Assembly: GCA_027494055.1 (NCBI GenBank)
Contig: JAOSJO010000012.1
Span: 372,001-436,000 of the forward strand
From: Anaerolineae bacterium
GTDB lineage: Bacteria; Chloroflexota; Anaerolineae; Aggregatilineales; JAFGMM01
Reading direction: 5' to 3'
DNA: 64,000 nucleotides
Position numbers and translations under genes: made by a program. Each line of letters starts with the position of its first letter. Within the stretch, counting starts at the first letter, position 1. Shown piece after piece: positions 1 through 10,489 of the stretch. Under the pieces are notes generated by a model. It ran no database searches and was not told where the DNA came from. It saw nothing but the letters and a program-made list of their open reading frames with translations.

Positions 1-649
<649 letters not shown>

Positions 650-658
650 TGTCCAGAC

Positions 659-3396
659 TCACTCAGTCGAATAGGCCGTGGGCGTGCGCGTCGGCGCGAC
701 GCCGTCCGGCGTGCAAAGCGGTTCCACACGGTAGCGCTCGCGCTCGGCGCAGGTCAGCGCGCGGACGTAGCGGTTTTCGTATGTCCACTCGACCAGCGCG
801 GCGCTGCTGAGGCCGGCCAGGTCGGCGGATTGCAGGTCCCACACACGCGCGCTGCCGTCCTCCGCGCCAGAGAGCGCGCGCTGCCCGCCGGGGCTGTAGG
901 CCACGCTGCGCACCGCGCCCGTGTGCCCGTAGAAGCGATAAATCTGCGTGGCGCGCTTCGCGTCCCACAGGATCACCGTGCCATCCGCCGAGGCGGAGAG
1001 CGCGGTCAGGCCGTCCGGGCTATAGGCGACGCTCAGCACGCGGCTGGTGTGGCCGGTCAGGGCGCGGCTCTCGCCGGTCGTCAGGTCCCAGAGGCGCACG
1101 CTTCGGTCGTCGGAACCGGAGAGCGCGGTAAACCCATCAGGGCTGATGGCGACGCCGTTGACATAATCGGTATGCCCCTCCAGACGGCGGAGCAGCGCCC
1201 CGGTCGCGGCGTCCCACAGGATCAGCGTGTTGTCGAGAGAACTCGACAGCGCGTACTGGTACGCCACGTAGCGCGCCGACGCCGCCTGCGGGTTCGGCGG
1301 CGGGCCAAACGCCACGCTCTGCACCTTGGCGCGGTGCCCCTCGAAGCGGCCAGCCTCCACACCCGCCACCAGGTCCCACAGGCGCACCGTGCGGTCATCC
1401 GACCCGGAGAGGGCGCGCGCGCCGTCCGGGCTGAAGGCCACGCTCGTGACGCGGCTGCCGACCTCGAACTGGTGGGCGGGCGTGCCGGTCTCCAGGTCCC
1501 ACAGGATGAGGGTCATATCCCTTGAGCCGGAGAGCGCCTGTTGCCCGTCGGGGCTGAACGCCACGCTCTCCACGGCGCCGTAATGCCCGCTGAGCCGGCG
1601 CACTTCCGCGCCGGTCCCGGTATCCCACAGGACAATATCGCCGTTCGCGAGGCCCGCCAGCGCCATCTGACCCTCGGGGTGGTACGCGACGCTCAAGACC
1701 GCATCGCCCAGTTCCACACGTTGGCGCGCACCGGGCGCGGAGGCGATGTCGGCGAGGACGCGCTGCGCCTCGGTCGCGACCGTCGGGATGGCAAGCGTGG
1801 CCCCGCTGTAGGCAGTATCCGTGGCCGACAGGCGATTCGCGTCCAGCAGGGCGTCTACCGGCACGCCAAAGCGCTGCGCAATGCCCGACAGGGTGTCGCC
1901 GGGCTGCACGATGTAGGGTCGGGAGGCGACCGTGTTCGCCTCGACCGCCAGGGCAAGCGCCAGGTCGGGGTCGTTTGCCTCCCAGGCCTGGCCCGCGCTG
2001 GAGGCCAGCAGCGCGCTCCATTCGCGCGACATCTGGGCCTGCGCCTCGATGGCCTGCGCCGTGGCCGCCGCCGCGAACTCGGCCACCGAATTGGTGCGCA
2101 GGAGCAGCGCGATCACCGCGCCCACGACGAAAGCGCGCCGACGACAAGAAGCGCAGACAGCAGGCGGCGCGCCCGCACCTGCGCCCGCGCCTCGAACCAC
2201 TCGCGGTTTGAGGCGCGAATCGGCTCGATTAGCCGGTCGTGCGTGAGTTCGTACCAGCGCGCGCCGGCGCGCCGCTCGGCGCGGATCAGGTGCCGGTCTT
2301 CGAGGATGTCGATGACCTCATTCTCCATACCGCCGGTGTCTGCCGGACCCCGGTACACCGTGTTGCGCGTGCCCAGGTCGGTGATGAGCACCTCCTCGCA
2401 CCACCGGCGGAGCGCGCCCTCCGGCACGCCGGTTCGCGTCACCGCGTCGCGCACGACCCGGTCATAGAAGTCGTTGAGCGCCTGGTCCACGTTGCCGAAG
2501 CGGCGCAGGTGCTCTTCAGTGATGAGCCGCGTTTCGGGCGGCAGGTTGGCCCAGATGCTGTTGCACACCACCTGAAGCTGCACCGGCTCGACGTACTGGC
2601 CGGTCACCTCGACCGTTTTCCCTCCGCGCTCTGGACGCGGTTGCGCAGCAGTTCGAAGACCAGGATTTCGGGAACGCCCTCCGCATACTCCCGGTCGGTG
2701 TAGATGAGCGGCCCTTCGATGGCAGTCTGCGCGGCCTCACCGCCCAGCCGTTCCATGCGGAAGCGCGCCTGCATACGCTCCGGGAGTGCGCGCTGCGAAG
2801 GGGTCGAGCTGGGCGACGAAGTCCTCACGGATCGACAGAATCACGCGCAGGAGCGGATCCGCCGCCAGTGCGTCGGCGATCTGCTGGATGAACGGCTCGC
2901 GCTTCTGCCAGTGTTCAGGATGCGCGGTGAAAAGCTCCTCGAACTGGTCGAAGATCAACACGCGCGGCATCGGCTCGTCGAAGTCGTCGGTCTGGTGGGG
3001 GCGCGACGCCAGATAATCCTTCAGCGTCATGGTCATCAACCGTGCCGGGGGCGCGCTGCCCTCCGTGGCCCCGGCTTCGGGCGCGGCCCAACCGAGCATC
3101 GCCGAGAACGCAAACGGATTGTCCACCTCGTTCAGGTCCGTCCCTGCGGGGAGGGTCGCGCGCAGCCGGGTGACCGGGAACACCTCCATCTCGGCCTCGC
3201 GCAGCATGGGGATGAGGCGCGCGTTGATGAGCGAGGTCTTGCCCGCACCCGACTGCGCGTAGAAGAGCAGGACGGGGTGCGCCACGACCATCGAGAGCAG
3301 CTCGCTCGCCTCGCGGTCGCGCCCGAAGAAACGCTTCTGATCCTGGACCTCAAAAGGGCGCGGGCCGACGTAGGGGGACGGTTCAGGCGTCGTCAC
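659..3396 (-). CDS. Membrane STAND NTPase with LysM and seven WD40 repeats (three frameshifts)
   Basis: Large signalling NTPase of the nSTAND1-WD40 type. The start is taken as the GTG at 3396, with GGAG 8 nt upstream; it overlaps the SIR2 gene stop by 14 nt. Walker A AQSGAGKTS is near residue 47 and Walker B VLIFDQFEEL is at 146-155. A winged-helix-like segment follows, with LTHDRL near 2235. One hydrophobic helix lies at about 2165-2095, followed by the NDPDLALALA motif common in this family. A LysM domain (YIVQPGDTLSGIAQRFGVP) is at about 1910-1795. Seven WD40 repeats run from 1720 to 800 and end in WD dipeptides. Frames change near 2795, 2620 (an AAAA run that needs AAAAA) and 2130. The reconstructed protein has about 912 residues. 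The LysM after the helix suggests the sensor half is outside the membrane. Known family members act as NTP-dependent switches in bacterial conflict systems; the activity here is inferred. Confidence 0.85.
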
Positions 3397-4268
3397 GGAA
3401 ATCGCTCCAGCGGTCGGCCAGCTCGCGCGCGAACTCCTGGGGCGTGCCCCAATAGAGGGTCGTGCGCACATCGGCGAACATCTCGTGGTAATTCACCAGG
3501 TATTCCACGTGCGGCTGTGAGACTGGTTCGGTCTGCACCGCCACGTTCAGAGTCTTCATCTTGCCTTCCATGCTGTGGATGATGCCCCGGAACAGGACAC
3601 GGAAGGTCAGCGAGTCGAGGTGGTAGCCCAGGAAAAGGAGCGACGACCACGCCAGCGCCTCTTCGACGCGCGGCGGCAGCTTCTTCCCCGCCGAGACCCT
3701 CACCAGGTAGTCCAGGTGGTCATCCTCGGTGAGCACGAGCGACTGCGTCACCCCGTCGTGACCGTAGAGGTGGTAGACGAGCGGGTTGCTGGCGTCCGGC
3801 GTGAACCCCGCCGGCGCGTCGAAGGCGCTCTCGACGCCCTTGAGCGCGTCATTCCAGCGGCACATCTCGCGGCGCGGCTTCTTCCCCTGCGCCGCGAGCG
3901 CCTGCGTCATCCGGTCATCGTAGTTCGTCGTGAGGTACACCGGGGAGCGGCAGCTTCGCAAGGATATTGTGGACATCGTCGGGGTCGTTGGGGTCGTGGG
4001 GCGGCTCGCGCCGCAGCAGGTCCACGATTTCTTCCTTCGGCACCAGCGGGTCGCCGTCGGTGACCGCGATGAACTGCGCGACCCTGCACAGGTTCGAGGT
4101 GTCGGACAGGGGGTAATTGTAGTCCCTGGCCCACTTCTGGGCGATGCTGTTGGTGTCCAAAACGCCGTTGCCGATCACAGGCGTGACCTTGCCTTTGGCA
4201 ATGCGGCTCAGCAGAATGTTCCAGTCGCGTTCGCGCAGCGGGTGGGCTATGCGACCGCCTCCCGGCAA
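3383..4268 (-). CDS. SIR2-like domain protein, putative NADase effector (one frameshift)
   Basis: SIR2-like proteins of this group often deplete NAD+ in anti-phage defence. The N-terminal half reads RDWNILLSRIAKGKVTPVIG, giving the nucleotide-binding VIGNG motif. The second half has YLTTNYDD, where the Asn is the expected catalytic residue, and VYHLYGHDG, where the His matches the catalytic position. The frame changes near 3945, joining DVHNILAKLPLP to VYLTTNYDD. The reconstructed length is about 295 residues. The start is uncertain: the TTG at 4268 is chosen because the family-like sequence begins just after it and a minus-strand promoter lies just upstream. The gene overlaps the STAND gene by 14 nt, so the two are probably translationally coupled. 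NADase function is inferred from family knowledge. Confidence 0.8.
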
Positions 4269-4270
4269 TG

Positions 4271-4279
4271 TGCTATACT
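4271..4279 (+). promoter_or_regulatory. Extended -10 promoter of the caspase-FGE gene
   Basis: TGCTATACT is an extended -10 element (TGn followed by TATACT). The predicted start is near 4286, giving a leader of about 38 nt that contains GAGGA at 4308-4312, 11 nt before the ATG. No good -35 is visible, as is common with extended -10 promoters. Confidence 0.5.
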
Positions 4280-4292
4280 CGGTCGAAAGCTC

Positions 4293-4321
4293 AGTATTGC
4301 ACAGACTGAGGACGCCGGCAA
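4293..4321 (-). promoter_or_regulatory. Candidate promoter of the SIR2-STAND operon
   Basis: On the minus strand TTGCCG (4316-4321), a 17-nt spacer and AATACT (4293-4298) make a moderate sigma-70-like promoter. It lies inside the leader of the divergent caspase gene and faces that gene's own promoter. The predicted start, near 4286, is about 18 nt before the TTG. Confidence 0.4.
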
Positions 4322-4323
4322 AC

Positions 4324-5982
4324 ATGAGCGAGCGCACAACCGTGCTGAAGCCCACCTACGACCGGTCATGGGCGCTGGTTGTCGGGATCGACCGGTACAA
4401 AGCCTTCGACGACAATTCGCTGCCCCCGCTGCGCACGTCTGTCCACGGCGCGCGCGCGGTCGCCAGCATCCTGCGGGACCGCCTCGGCTTCGAGACGACG
4501 CTCCTGGCTGACGACGCGGTGGTGCGCCGGGAGGTCCTGGGCACCCTGAACCGGATCGCGCGCGAGGCCAAGCCCGATGACCGCTTCCTGTTCTACTTTG
4601 CCGGGCACGGCCTCACGCGCACAAACGTGTACGGCGGCGAAGTCGGCTACCTCACGCTGTATGACACGCAGCCCGGCGACGACATCTGGACCAGCGCGCT
4701 CAAGATGGACGACGTGCTGGAACAGGCCGACTTCATCAAGGCCAAGCACATCCTGTTCATCCTCGACGCATGTTTCAGCGGTCTGGCGTTCGGCAGGGCG
4801 GTTTCGGTCGAGCAGCAGCGCCTTGCCAGGGACTTCCTGACTTTCCGGGCGGTCCAGGCGATTTCGGCAGGGCGCGCCGGCGAGGTCGTCGCGGACGGCG
4901 GCGGCCCTGACGGGCGGCACTCGATCTTCACCTGGAATTTCCTCCAGGGCATCCAGGACGGAACGCTCCGGGCGCAGTGGGAGGGGCTGATCCGCGCCGA
5001 GCACCTGGGACCCTGGTTGCAGGATCAGGTGCGGAAGCAGGCGCGCGGCCGGCAGACGCCGCAGTTCGGGCACCTGCCCGGCAGCGGGCGCGGCGACTTC
5101 ATCTTCGACGGCTGGGCGTTGGACCTGGACCGGGTCGTTGCGCCGGTTGGCAGCGCGCCGGAGCGCACGCGCAGCGCAGACGCCGGTACGCTGACGCCCC
5201 CTCAACCGCACGCTATCACGTTGCGCGGCGCGGCGCAGGACTTCGAGCCGGACTGGGTCGAGATACCGGCGGGCGCGTTCAAGATGGGCAGCGCGCAGAC
5301 CGACTGGATGGCATTCGACGACGAGATGCCGCAGCACGAACAGACCCTCCCGGAGCCTTACCTCATCGCGCGCGCGCCGATCACCAACGCCCAGTACGCC
5401 GCATTCGTCAACGCAACCGGGCGGCGCGCGCCCAAACACTGGCGCGACACGCCCCCGACGGGCCAGAACGCCGACGTTCCCGTCGTGTGGGTGAGCTGGC
5501 ACGACGCGGTGGCGTACTGCAAGTGGCTGACCGACGCCATACGCGACGCCGGTCGGCTGCCGGCTGGTGGCACCCACATCGTGCGGCTGCCCACCGAGCC
5601 GGAATGGGAGCACGCGGCGCGCGGCGACGACGGGCGGCGCTACCCCTGGGGCGACGACGCGCCGGACAGCACCCGGGCGAACTTCGGCAGCAACGAGAAC
5701 GGGCCGACGCCCGTCGGGTCGTTCTCCCCGCAGGGCGACAGCCCCTACGGCTGCCAGGACATGGCCGGCAACGTGTGGGAGTGGACGCTGAGCCTCAAGG
5801 AGGCCTACCCCTACGAGCCGCTCGACGGGCGCGAGGACACCAGCACGCGCGGGCGGCGCGCCCTGCGCGGCGGCGCGTTCAACGCCTCCGAGCGCAACAT
5901 CCGCGTCACCGGGCGCAACTGGCACTACCCCGAAGAGCGCGACGAGACCATCGGGTTTCGCGTCGTCCTGGTCCGCGCGTAA
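4324..5982 (+). CDS. Caspase-like protease fused to an FGE/SUMF1-like domain
   Basis: A 552-residue cytoplasmic protein without signal peptide. Residues 15-270 are a metacaspase-like (peptidase C14) domain: the catalytic His is H95 in FYFAGHG and the catalytic Cys is C150 in ILDACFSG. Residues 310-552 are a formylglycine-generating-enzyme fold (EIPAGAFKMGS, then LPTEPEWEHAARG, DMAGNVWEWT and RALRGGAFN). The C-terminal stretch that carries the active cysteines in true FGE reads FNASERNIRVTGRN and has none, so this is probably a binding domain, not an oxidase. The start is the ATG at 4324, with GAGGA upstream; an earlier in-frame start would run into the divergent gene. The frame is intact. Caspase-FGE proteins are known companions of STAND and SIR2 proteins in conflict loci. 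Proteolysis of a partner upon sensing is inferred. Confidence 0.88.
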   Translation: MSERTTVLKPTYDRSWALVVGIDRYKAFDDNSLPPLRTSVHGARAVASILRDRLGFETTLLADDAVVRREVLGTLNRIAREAKPDDRFLFYFAGHGLTRTNVYGGEVGYLTLYDTQPGDDIWTSALKMDDVLEQADFIKAKHILFILDACFSGLAFGRAVSVEQQRLARDFLTFRAVQAISAGRAGEVVADGGGPDGRHSIFTWNFLQGIQDGTLRAQWEGLIRAEHLGPWLQDQVRKQARGRQTPQFGHLPGSGRGDFIFDGWALDLDRVVAPVGSAPERTRSADAGTLTPPQPHAITLRGAAQDFEPDWVEIPAGAFKMGSAQTDWMAFDDEMPQHEQTLPEPYLIARAPITNAQYAAFVNATGRRAPKHWRDTPPTGQNADVPVVWVSWHDAVAYCKWLTDAIRDAGRLPAGGTHIVRLPTEPEWEHAARGDDGRRYPWGDDAPDSTRANFGSNENGPTPVGSFSPQGDSPYGCQDMAGNVWEWTLSLKEAYPYEPLDGREDTSTRGRRALRGGAFNASERNIRVTGRNWHYPEERDETIGFRVVLVRA

Positions 5983-6063
5983 GGTCCGCTTACCCTCACC
6001 CCTTGGCCCCAACCTCCATACCAGTTCGGGGGCGGGTTGAGTCTTGGCGCGAAATGGGTGAGC

Positions 6064-6087
6064 AGGGGCAAGGCATGCCTTGTCCCT
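6064..6087. repeat. REP-like palindrome, copy 1
   Basis: A 24-nt near-perfect palindrome built around AAGGCATGCCTT with one G-T mismatch, flanked by AGGGG and CCCT. It sits between the caspase gene and the next minus-strand operon. It resembles a second hairpin at 20026 that also starts AGGGGC and ends in CCCTAC. Such hairpins are common intergenic repeats in GC-rich genomes. Confidence 0.5.
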
Positions 6088-6148
6088 ACACGAGAAACCC
6101 TACAATTGGAGGAGGAGACTTCCGGAGTGAGGCCCCCGGCCGCCGGCC

Positions 6149-7420
6149 TTACTCCTGTTTCAGCGCGACCACCGGCGGCAGCTTCGCCGCGCGCAGCGCC
6201 GGGTAGAGGCCCGCGCCGACGCCCACCATCACGGACAGCGCGACCGCAAACAGCGCCAGCTCCGGCGGGATGACCACCAGGTTGCCGCCGATCATGCTCG
6301 GATCGAGCGGCAGGAACATGATGCCGCCCTCGCCGGCGGGCATGTTCTCGATGGCCTGGTTGATGAGGCGCTGGAGGGCCAGGGAAAGCGCGACGCCCGA
6401 CAACCCGCCGGATAGCCCCACCAGCCCGGACCTCGATGAGGAAGATGCCCAGCACGTCGCGGTCGGTCGCCCCGACAGCTTTCATCAGGCCGATTTCGCG
6501 CGTGCGCTCGATGATAGCCATCGTCATCGTGTTGGCGACGCCAAACGCCGCCACGACCAGCGCCACGCCGCCCACACCGCCGAGCACCAGCCGCATCGTG
6601 CCAAAAAAGCTGTTCAACTGATTGAGGAAGTCGCCCGCGCCGCCGGCGCCAAAGCCCAACTCGCGGATCGCCTCGGTGACTTCGTTGGCCGTTTCGCGGC
6701 TCGTCGCCTGGACCGTGATCTGGTCGTAGCGGAAGGTTTCGGGGTCGTACTCCTGCCCCGTGATCTGCTCATTCATCTCGATCACGTCCTGGATCGGCAT
6801 CAGGATGGCGTAATCGTAAGCCGAACCTTCGCGAAGCTCGCCGACCACGTTGATATCGACCGTGCGGGTCGTGCCGTCCTGCTTATAGAGCAGGAGTTCG
6901 GCCGGCGTCTCCATGAGGTCCACTTCAACCGGCTGCCACTCCGTCGCCTCCGGGTCGTAGAAGTTCTGCCGCACGTAAGGGCCGATCAGCATCTGGCCGC
7001 GTTCCAGCGACAACTGCCCCCGCTGCACCTCAAGGCCCAGGTAAGGCAGCAGCGCCGGATCGATGCCCAGGAACCAGCCGCCGCCCCGGTAGTCGTCCGT
7101 GACGATCTCGCCGCCATACAGGCCCACCGACGGGATGACGGCGGCCACACCCGGAATCTGCCAGAAGGCGCGCACCGCGTCGTCGTCCAGTTGGGGGATG
7201 GTCGCCTCAGGGTCGGGACCCAGTTGGAATAGACTTCGATGCGCGTGAGTTGCACGCTGCTCCCGATGCCCGCCTCGGCGGCCTGCTGGAGGCCGATGGT
7301 CAGCGCGATGAGCAGGATGACGGCAGTCGTGCCGACCAGCACGCCCGCCGCCGTCATCGCCAGCCGCGCGCGCGCCCGCCTCAGGTTGTCGATGGCAAGC
7401 TGCGCGAGTTCGAAGAACAT
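6149..7420 (-). CDS. MacB/FtsX-like ABC exporter permease (two frameshifts)
   Basis: Inner-membrane permease of the MacB/LolC type. It starts at the ATG at 7420 (MFFELAQLAIDNLRRARARL) with a first membrane helix (VGTTAVILLIALTIGL). A large extracytoplasmic core follows, then an FtsX domain with ANTMTMAIIERTREIGLMKA and a final helix ending in LYPALRAAKLPPVVALKQE. Frames change near 7200 and 6425. The reconstructed length is about 423 residues. It is the last gene of a four-gene minus-strand operon and begins 4 nt after the CARDB gene stop. The ERTREIGLMKAVGA coupling motif fits interaction with the ATPase at 9718. The substrate is unknown; the CARDB protein encoded just upstream may be a partner. 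Confidence 0.85.
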
Positions 7421-7424
7421 GGCG

Positions 7425-9740
7425 CTAACTCCCCAGGCCCAGCAGGCCCAGCAACAACCGTTCGATGAGGTTATCCCCGGTCGTCTCAACATCGTCGCCC
7501 GGAACCGGCTCAAACGGCGTCGGGATCGCTTCGGGCGTCGGCATCATGAAGGCTGCACTGCTGTACGTGTTGACGATGGTCTGCTCGCGGTTCAGGTCAT
7601 CCGTGTAGAGCAGCGTCACCGCCACCTCAACCGGCCCCTCACCCAACGGCATCACCAGCGCATTGACCGACACATCCTCGGTGGCCTTCAGCGGGCTGAG
7701 CGCGATTTCCGCGCCTTCGAGCACCTCACCGTTCTCCACCGTGACGCGCGCCCCGGTGAGGTTGACGCTCGTATCGCCCACGTTCAGGACCTCAAGCGCC
7801 ACCGGGAACGGCTCGCCCACGGGCGCGGACTCAGGCACCGGGCTTTGCAGGCTCACCTGAAGGCGCGGCGGCGCGATGACGATCAGGCTGGCGCTCAGGC
7901 TCTCCTTGACGGCGGTGCCGTCTGGCTTCTGGTAATTGAGCGTGATCGGCAGGCTGTAGATGCCGCTCTTGACCGACCCGTTCACGATGAACTCCTGCGT
8001 GACCGATGCCGTGCCGCCCTCCGGCTCGATTGCGCCCACGTAATGCCGGCCGCCGCTGCCAAGCGGCGCAAACGTGCTGCTGGGCGTCGTGTTCGTCTGC
8101 GTGTCGCCGCCCGTGCCGGCGCCGGTGCCGGTCGTCGACTCGACCGTGCCGAACGTCACCAGCAGGTTCGCGGCTTCGGCGTTGCCGACGTTTTGCAGCG
8201 TCACGTCGAGCGTGAACCGGTCGCCGGGCTGGAGCGCCTCCTTGCCCGTCTCGTAGGACGCGAGCAGCAACAGCGCCTCCGGCGCGCCGGCGCTGACCAC
8301 GTTCACGGTCATGCTGTCATCGACCTGCGTGGCGTCGCCATCCTGCACATAAGTGATCGTGACCGGCTGCGCCTGCGGGCCGGCCTTGGCCTCCGCGCTG
8401 ACGACGAGCGGCAGGTCCAGCGCGACGCTCGCGCCGGCGGTCAGGTCGCCCACCGAGAAGGTATCGCCCTGTGGGCCGGCCAGCAGCACCCCACCGCCGC
8501 CGGCAACGCGAAGCGTCACCTGTCGGGCGGTTTCGTTGCCCAGGTTCTCGACCGTGACACGCACGTTGATCGGCTCGCCCGGCGCTGCCGGGTCGGGGTC
8601 TATCGCGTAAGCGCCGAGGACAACCTGAGACGACCGAGAAGCCTCGCGCACGGTCACGCTCAGGTCGGCCTTGCTCGTGTAGGTGTTGCCCTCGAAGTCG
8701 CGGTAAGCGAACACGATGGGCACGTTGATCGGCCCGGCAGGGATGTCCGCGCCGGCCACGACGGTCAGCGACGCCGTGTAGAACCCCCCGATCGGCAGGT
8801 CAGGCAGCGTGACGCTCGCCGCGCCGGTGGCCGGGACGAACCGGCTGCCCGAGTCCAGCGCCGCCGAGATGCCCTGCGCGACCCGCGTTCCCAAGTTCAC
8901 AACTTCGAAGGTGAGGCGCACCGTGTCGCCCGGCTCGATGACGGGCGGGTTGGCGGTGAAGCTCCGCACCAGGAGCGACGGCTGCCCTGGAATGGGCGTG
9001 GGCGGCGCAAACGTCGGCGGCGGCTCCGGCGTCGGGGTGGGCGGCGCCGGCGTGGGCGGCGGCGCGATGACGCGCAGCGCGTTGGGTGAGGTCGCCGCGC
9101 CGCCCGCCGGGTCGATGACCTCCACCTGATACTGCCCGACCGGGATGCTCGCGGGCAGCGCCGCCGTCAGCGCCGTGCTGTTGACAAGCGTCGTCTCCAG
9201 CAGGCCGAAACCGACCAGCCGCACGGTCGTCGAGGCCGTGAAGTTCGCGCCGAACACAGAAAGCGCGCCCGTCTGCCCGGCGGTGATCATCGTCGGCTCC
9301 GAGTGCGTCACCGCGACCGGCGCGGGCGTGGCGGTGGGGGTTGGCGTCGGGGTCGGCGTGTCGGTCGGCGGCTGAAGGACGGTCAGCACGTTGGCGAGCG
9401 CCGCCGTGCCGCGCACCGGGTCGTCTACCTCGATGCCGTAGACGCCGGGCGCAACACCGGCGGGGATCGTCGCCTGGAGCGTGCTGCCATCGCTCACGAC
9501 CGTCGTTAGCGGCCCCACGCCGACGAGCTGCGCCGTCGTCGCTGACGTGAAGTTGCTGCCGTATATCGTCACCACGCCGCCCTGCCCGGCGACGAGCTGC
9601 GTCGGGTCGCACCCCGTCATGGCAATCGGCGGGTCGCCGCTGCCCTGCGCCGCAGCCGACCCCAAACCACCTCCGGCCAGCATGGCGAGCGCCAGGACTG
9701 CGCCGAGCACGTACCGTTTAATGCCGCGTTTCCCAAGCAC
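7425..9740 (-). CDS. Secreted IPT/TIG and CARDB repeat protein
   Basis: A 771-residue exported protein. The start is the GTG at 9740, preceded by GGAGAG at 8 nt; this gives a classical signal peptide (YVLGAVLALAMLAGGGLG) cleaved near AAAQG. Two IPT/TIG Ig-like domains (ending near residues 115 and 225) are separated by Pro-Thr linkers (TDTPTPTPTPTATPAP). About four CARDB-type beta-sandwich repeats follow, each with a VxNxG core (FEVVNLG, VTVENLG, VTLQNVG, LEVLNVG). There is no clear C-terminal anchor. CARDB domains usually bind partners outside the cell. The gene overlaps the ATPase gene by 23 nt and precedes the permease by 4 nt, so the protein is probably handled by, or works with, this exporter. 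The frame is intact. Confidence 0.88.
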   Translation of the reverse strand: MLGKRGIKRYVLGAVLALAMLAGGGLGSAAAQGSGDPPIAMTGCDPTQLVAGQGGVVTIYGSNFTSATTAQLVGVGPLTTVVSDGSTLQATIPAGVAPGVYGIEVDDPVRGTAALANVLTVLQPPTDTPTPTPTPTATPAPVAVTHSEPTMITAGQTGALSVFGANFTASTTVRLVGFGLLETTLVNSTALTAALPASIPVGQYQVEVIDPAGGAATSPNALRVIAPPPTPAPPTPTPEPPPTFAPPTPIPGQPSLLVRSFTANPPVIEPGDTVRLTFEVVNLGTRVAQGISAALDSGSRFVPATGAASVTLPDLPIGGFYTASLTVVAGADIPAGPINVPIVFAYRDFEGNTYTSKADLSVTVREASRSSQVVLGAYAIDPDPAAPGEPINVRVTVENLGNETARQVTLRVAGGGGVLLAGPQGDTFSVGDLTAGASVALDLPLVVSAEAKAGPQAQPVTITYVQDGDATQVDDSMTVNVVSAGAPEALLLLASYETGKEALQPGDRFTLDVTLQNVGNAEAANLLVTFGTVESTTGTGAGTGGDTQTNTTPSSTFAPLGSGGRHYVGAIEPEGGTASVTQEFIVNGSVKSGIYSLPITLNYQKPDGTAVKESLSASLIVIAPPRLQVSLQSPVPESAPVGEPFPVALEVLNVGDTSVNLTGARVTVENGEVLEGAEIALSPLKATEDVSVNALVMPLGEGPVEVAVTLLYTDDLNREQTIVNTYSSAAFMMPTPEAIPTPFEPVPGDDVETTGDNLIERLLLGLLGLGS

Positions 9741-10474
9741 GTTCTTTCTCTCCGTTTGCGGTGAGTTGATCGTCCACGATCCGACCGTCTCGCAGGCGGA
9801 CGATGCGGTCCGCATACGAGGCGACGCCGGGGTCGTGGGTGACCACCAGGATTGTCTTGCCCTGCCGGGTGCACAGGCTGCGCAACATGCGCATCACCGT
9901 GTTGCCCGTCTTGCTGTCCAGCGCGCCGGTCGGCTCGTCGCCCATGATGATGGGCGGGTCGTTGAAAAGCGCACGCGCGATGGCGACCCGCTGCTGCTGG
10001 CCGCCCGAAAGCTGCGCGGGCCGGTGTTCCATCCGGTCGCCCATGCCGAGCGCGTTGAGCAGCCTGGCGGCTCTGCGCTCGCGCACGTCGCGGGGTAGGC
10101 CGGCGAACACGCCCGGCAGCGCGACATTCTCCAGGGCCGTGAGAGTCTGCACCAGGTAGAAGGCCTGGAACACAAACCCAACCGTCTCGCGGCGGAAGCG
10201 GGCGAGTTCGTCGCTCGTCATGCCCTCAAGCCGCTGCCCGGTGACCACCACCTCGCCCCCTGTCGGGGGTGTCCAGGCCGCCGACCACATAGAGCAGCGT
10301 GCTCTTGCCAGAGCCGCTTGGCCCCATGATGGCGATGAACTGCCCTGCCGGTATTTCCAGGGTCACGCCATCGAGCGCGTGCACCGACTGGTCGCCCAGG
10401 TGGAAGATTTTGTGCATGTCACGCCCAGCAATGATGGCGCGGGGCGCGCGGTGGTTGTCCGCCGGTCCTGTCAT
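9718..10474 (-). CDS. ABC exporter ATPase, MacB/LolD-like (one frameshift)
   Basis: Cytoplasmic ATPase for the FtsX-type permease at 6149. It has Walker [10 protein letters not shown], the Q-loop [17 protein letters not shown], signature LSGGQQQR, Walker [13 protein letters not shown] and H-loop VTHDPG. The LTALENV and DEPTGALD wording is typical of the MacB/LolD family. The frame changes near 10262 in [16 protein letters not shown]. The start is the ATG at 10474 with TGAGG upstream. The reconstructed length is about 252 residues. It lies 15 nt after the YIP1 gene stop in the same operon. Confidence 0.9.
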
Positions 10475-10489
10475 CGTACACGCCTCAGA

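Noticed and set aside
4366..6012. 548-codon frame opposite the caspase-FGE gene
   Set aside because: Antisense shadow; the plus strand carries the catalytic motifs and a proper start.
9000..9370. GGCGTGGGCGG-type tandem repeats as a separate repeat element
   Set aside because: They encode the Pro-Thr linkers of the IPT/CARDB protein on the minus strand.
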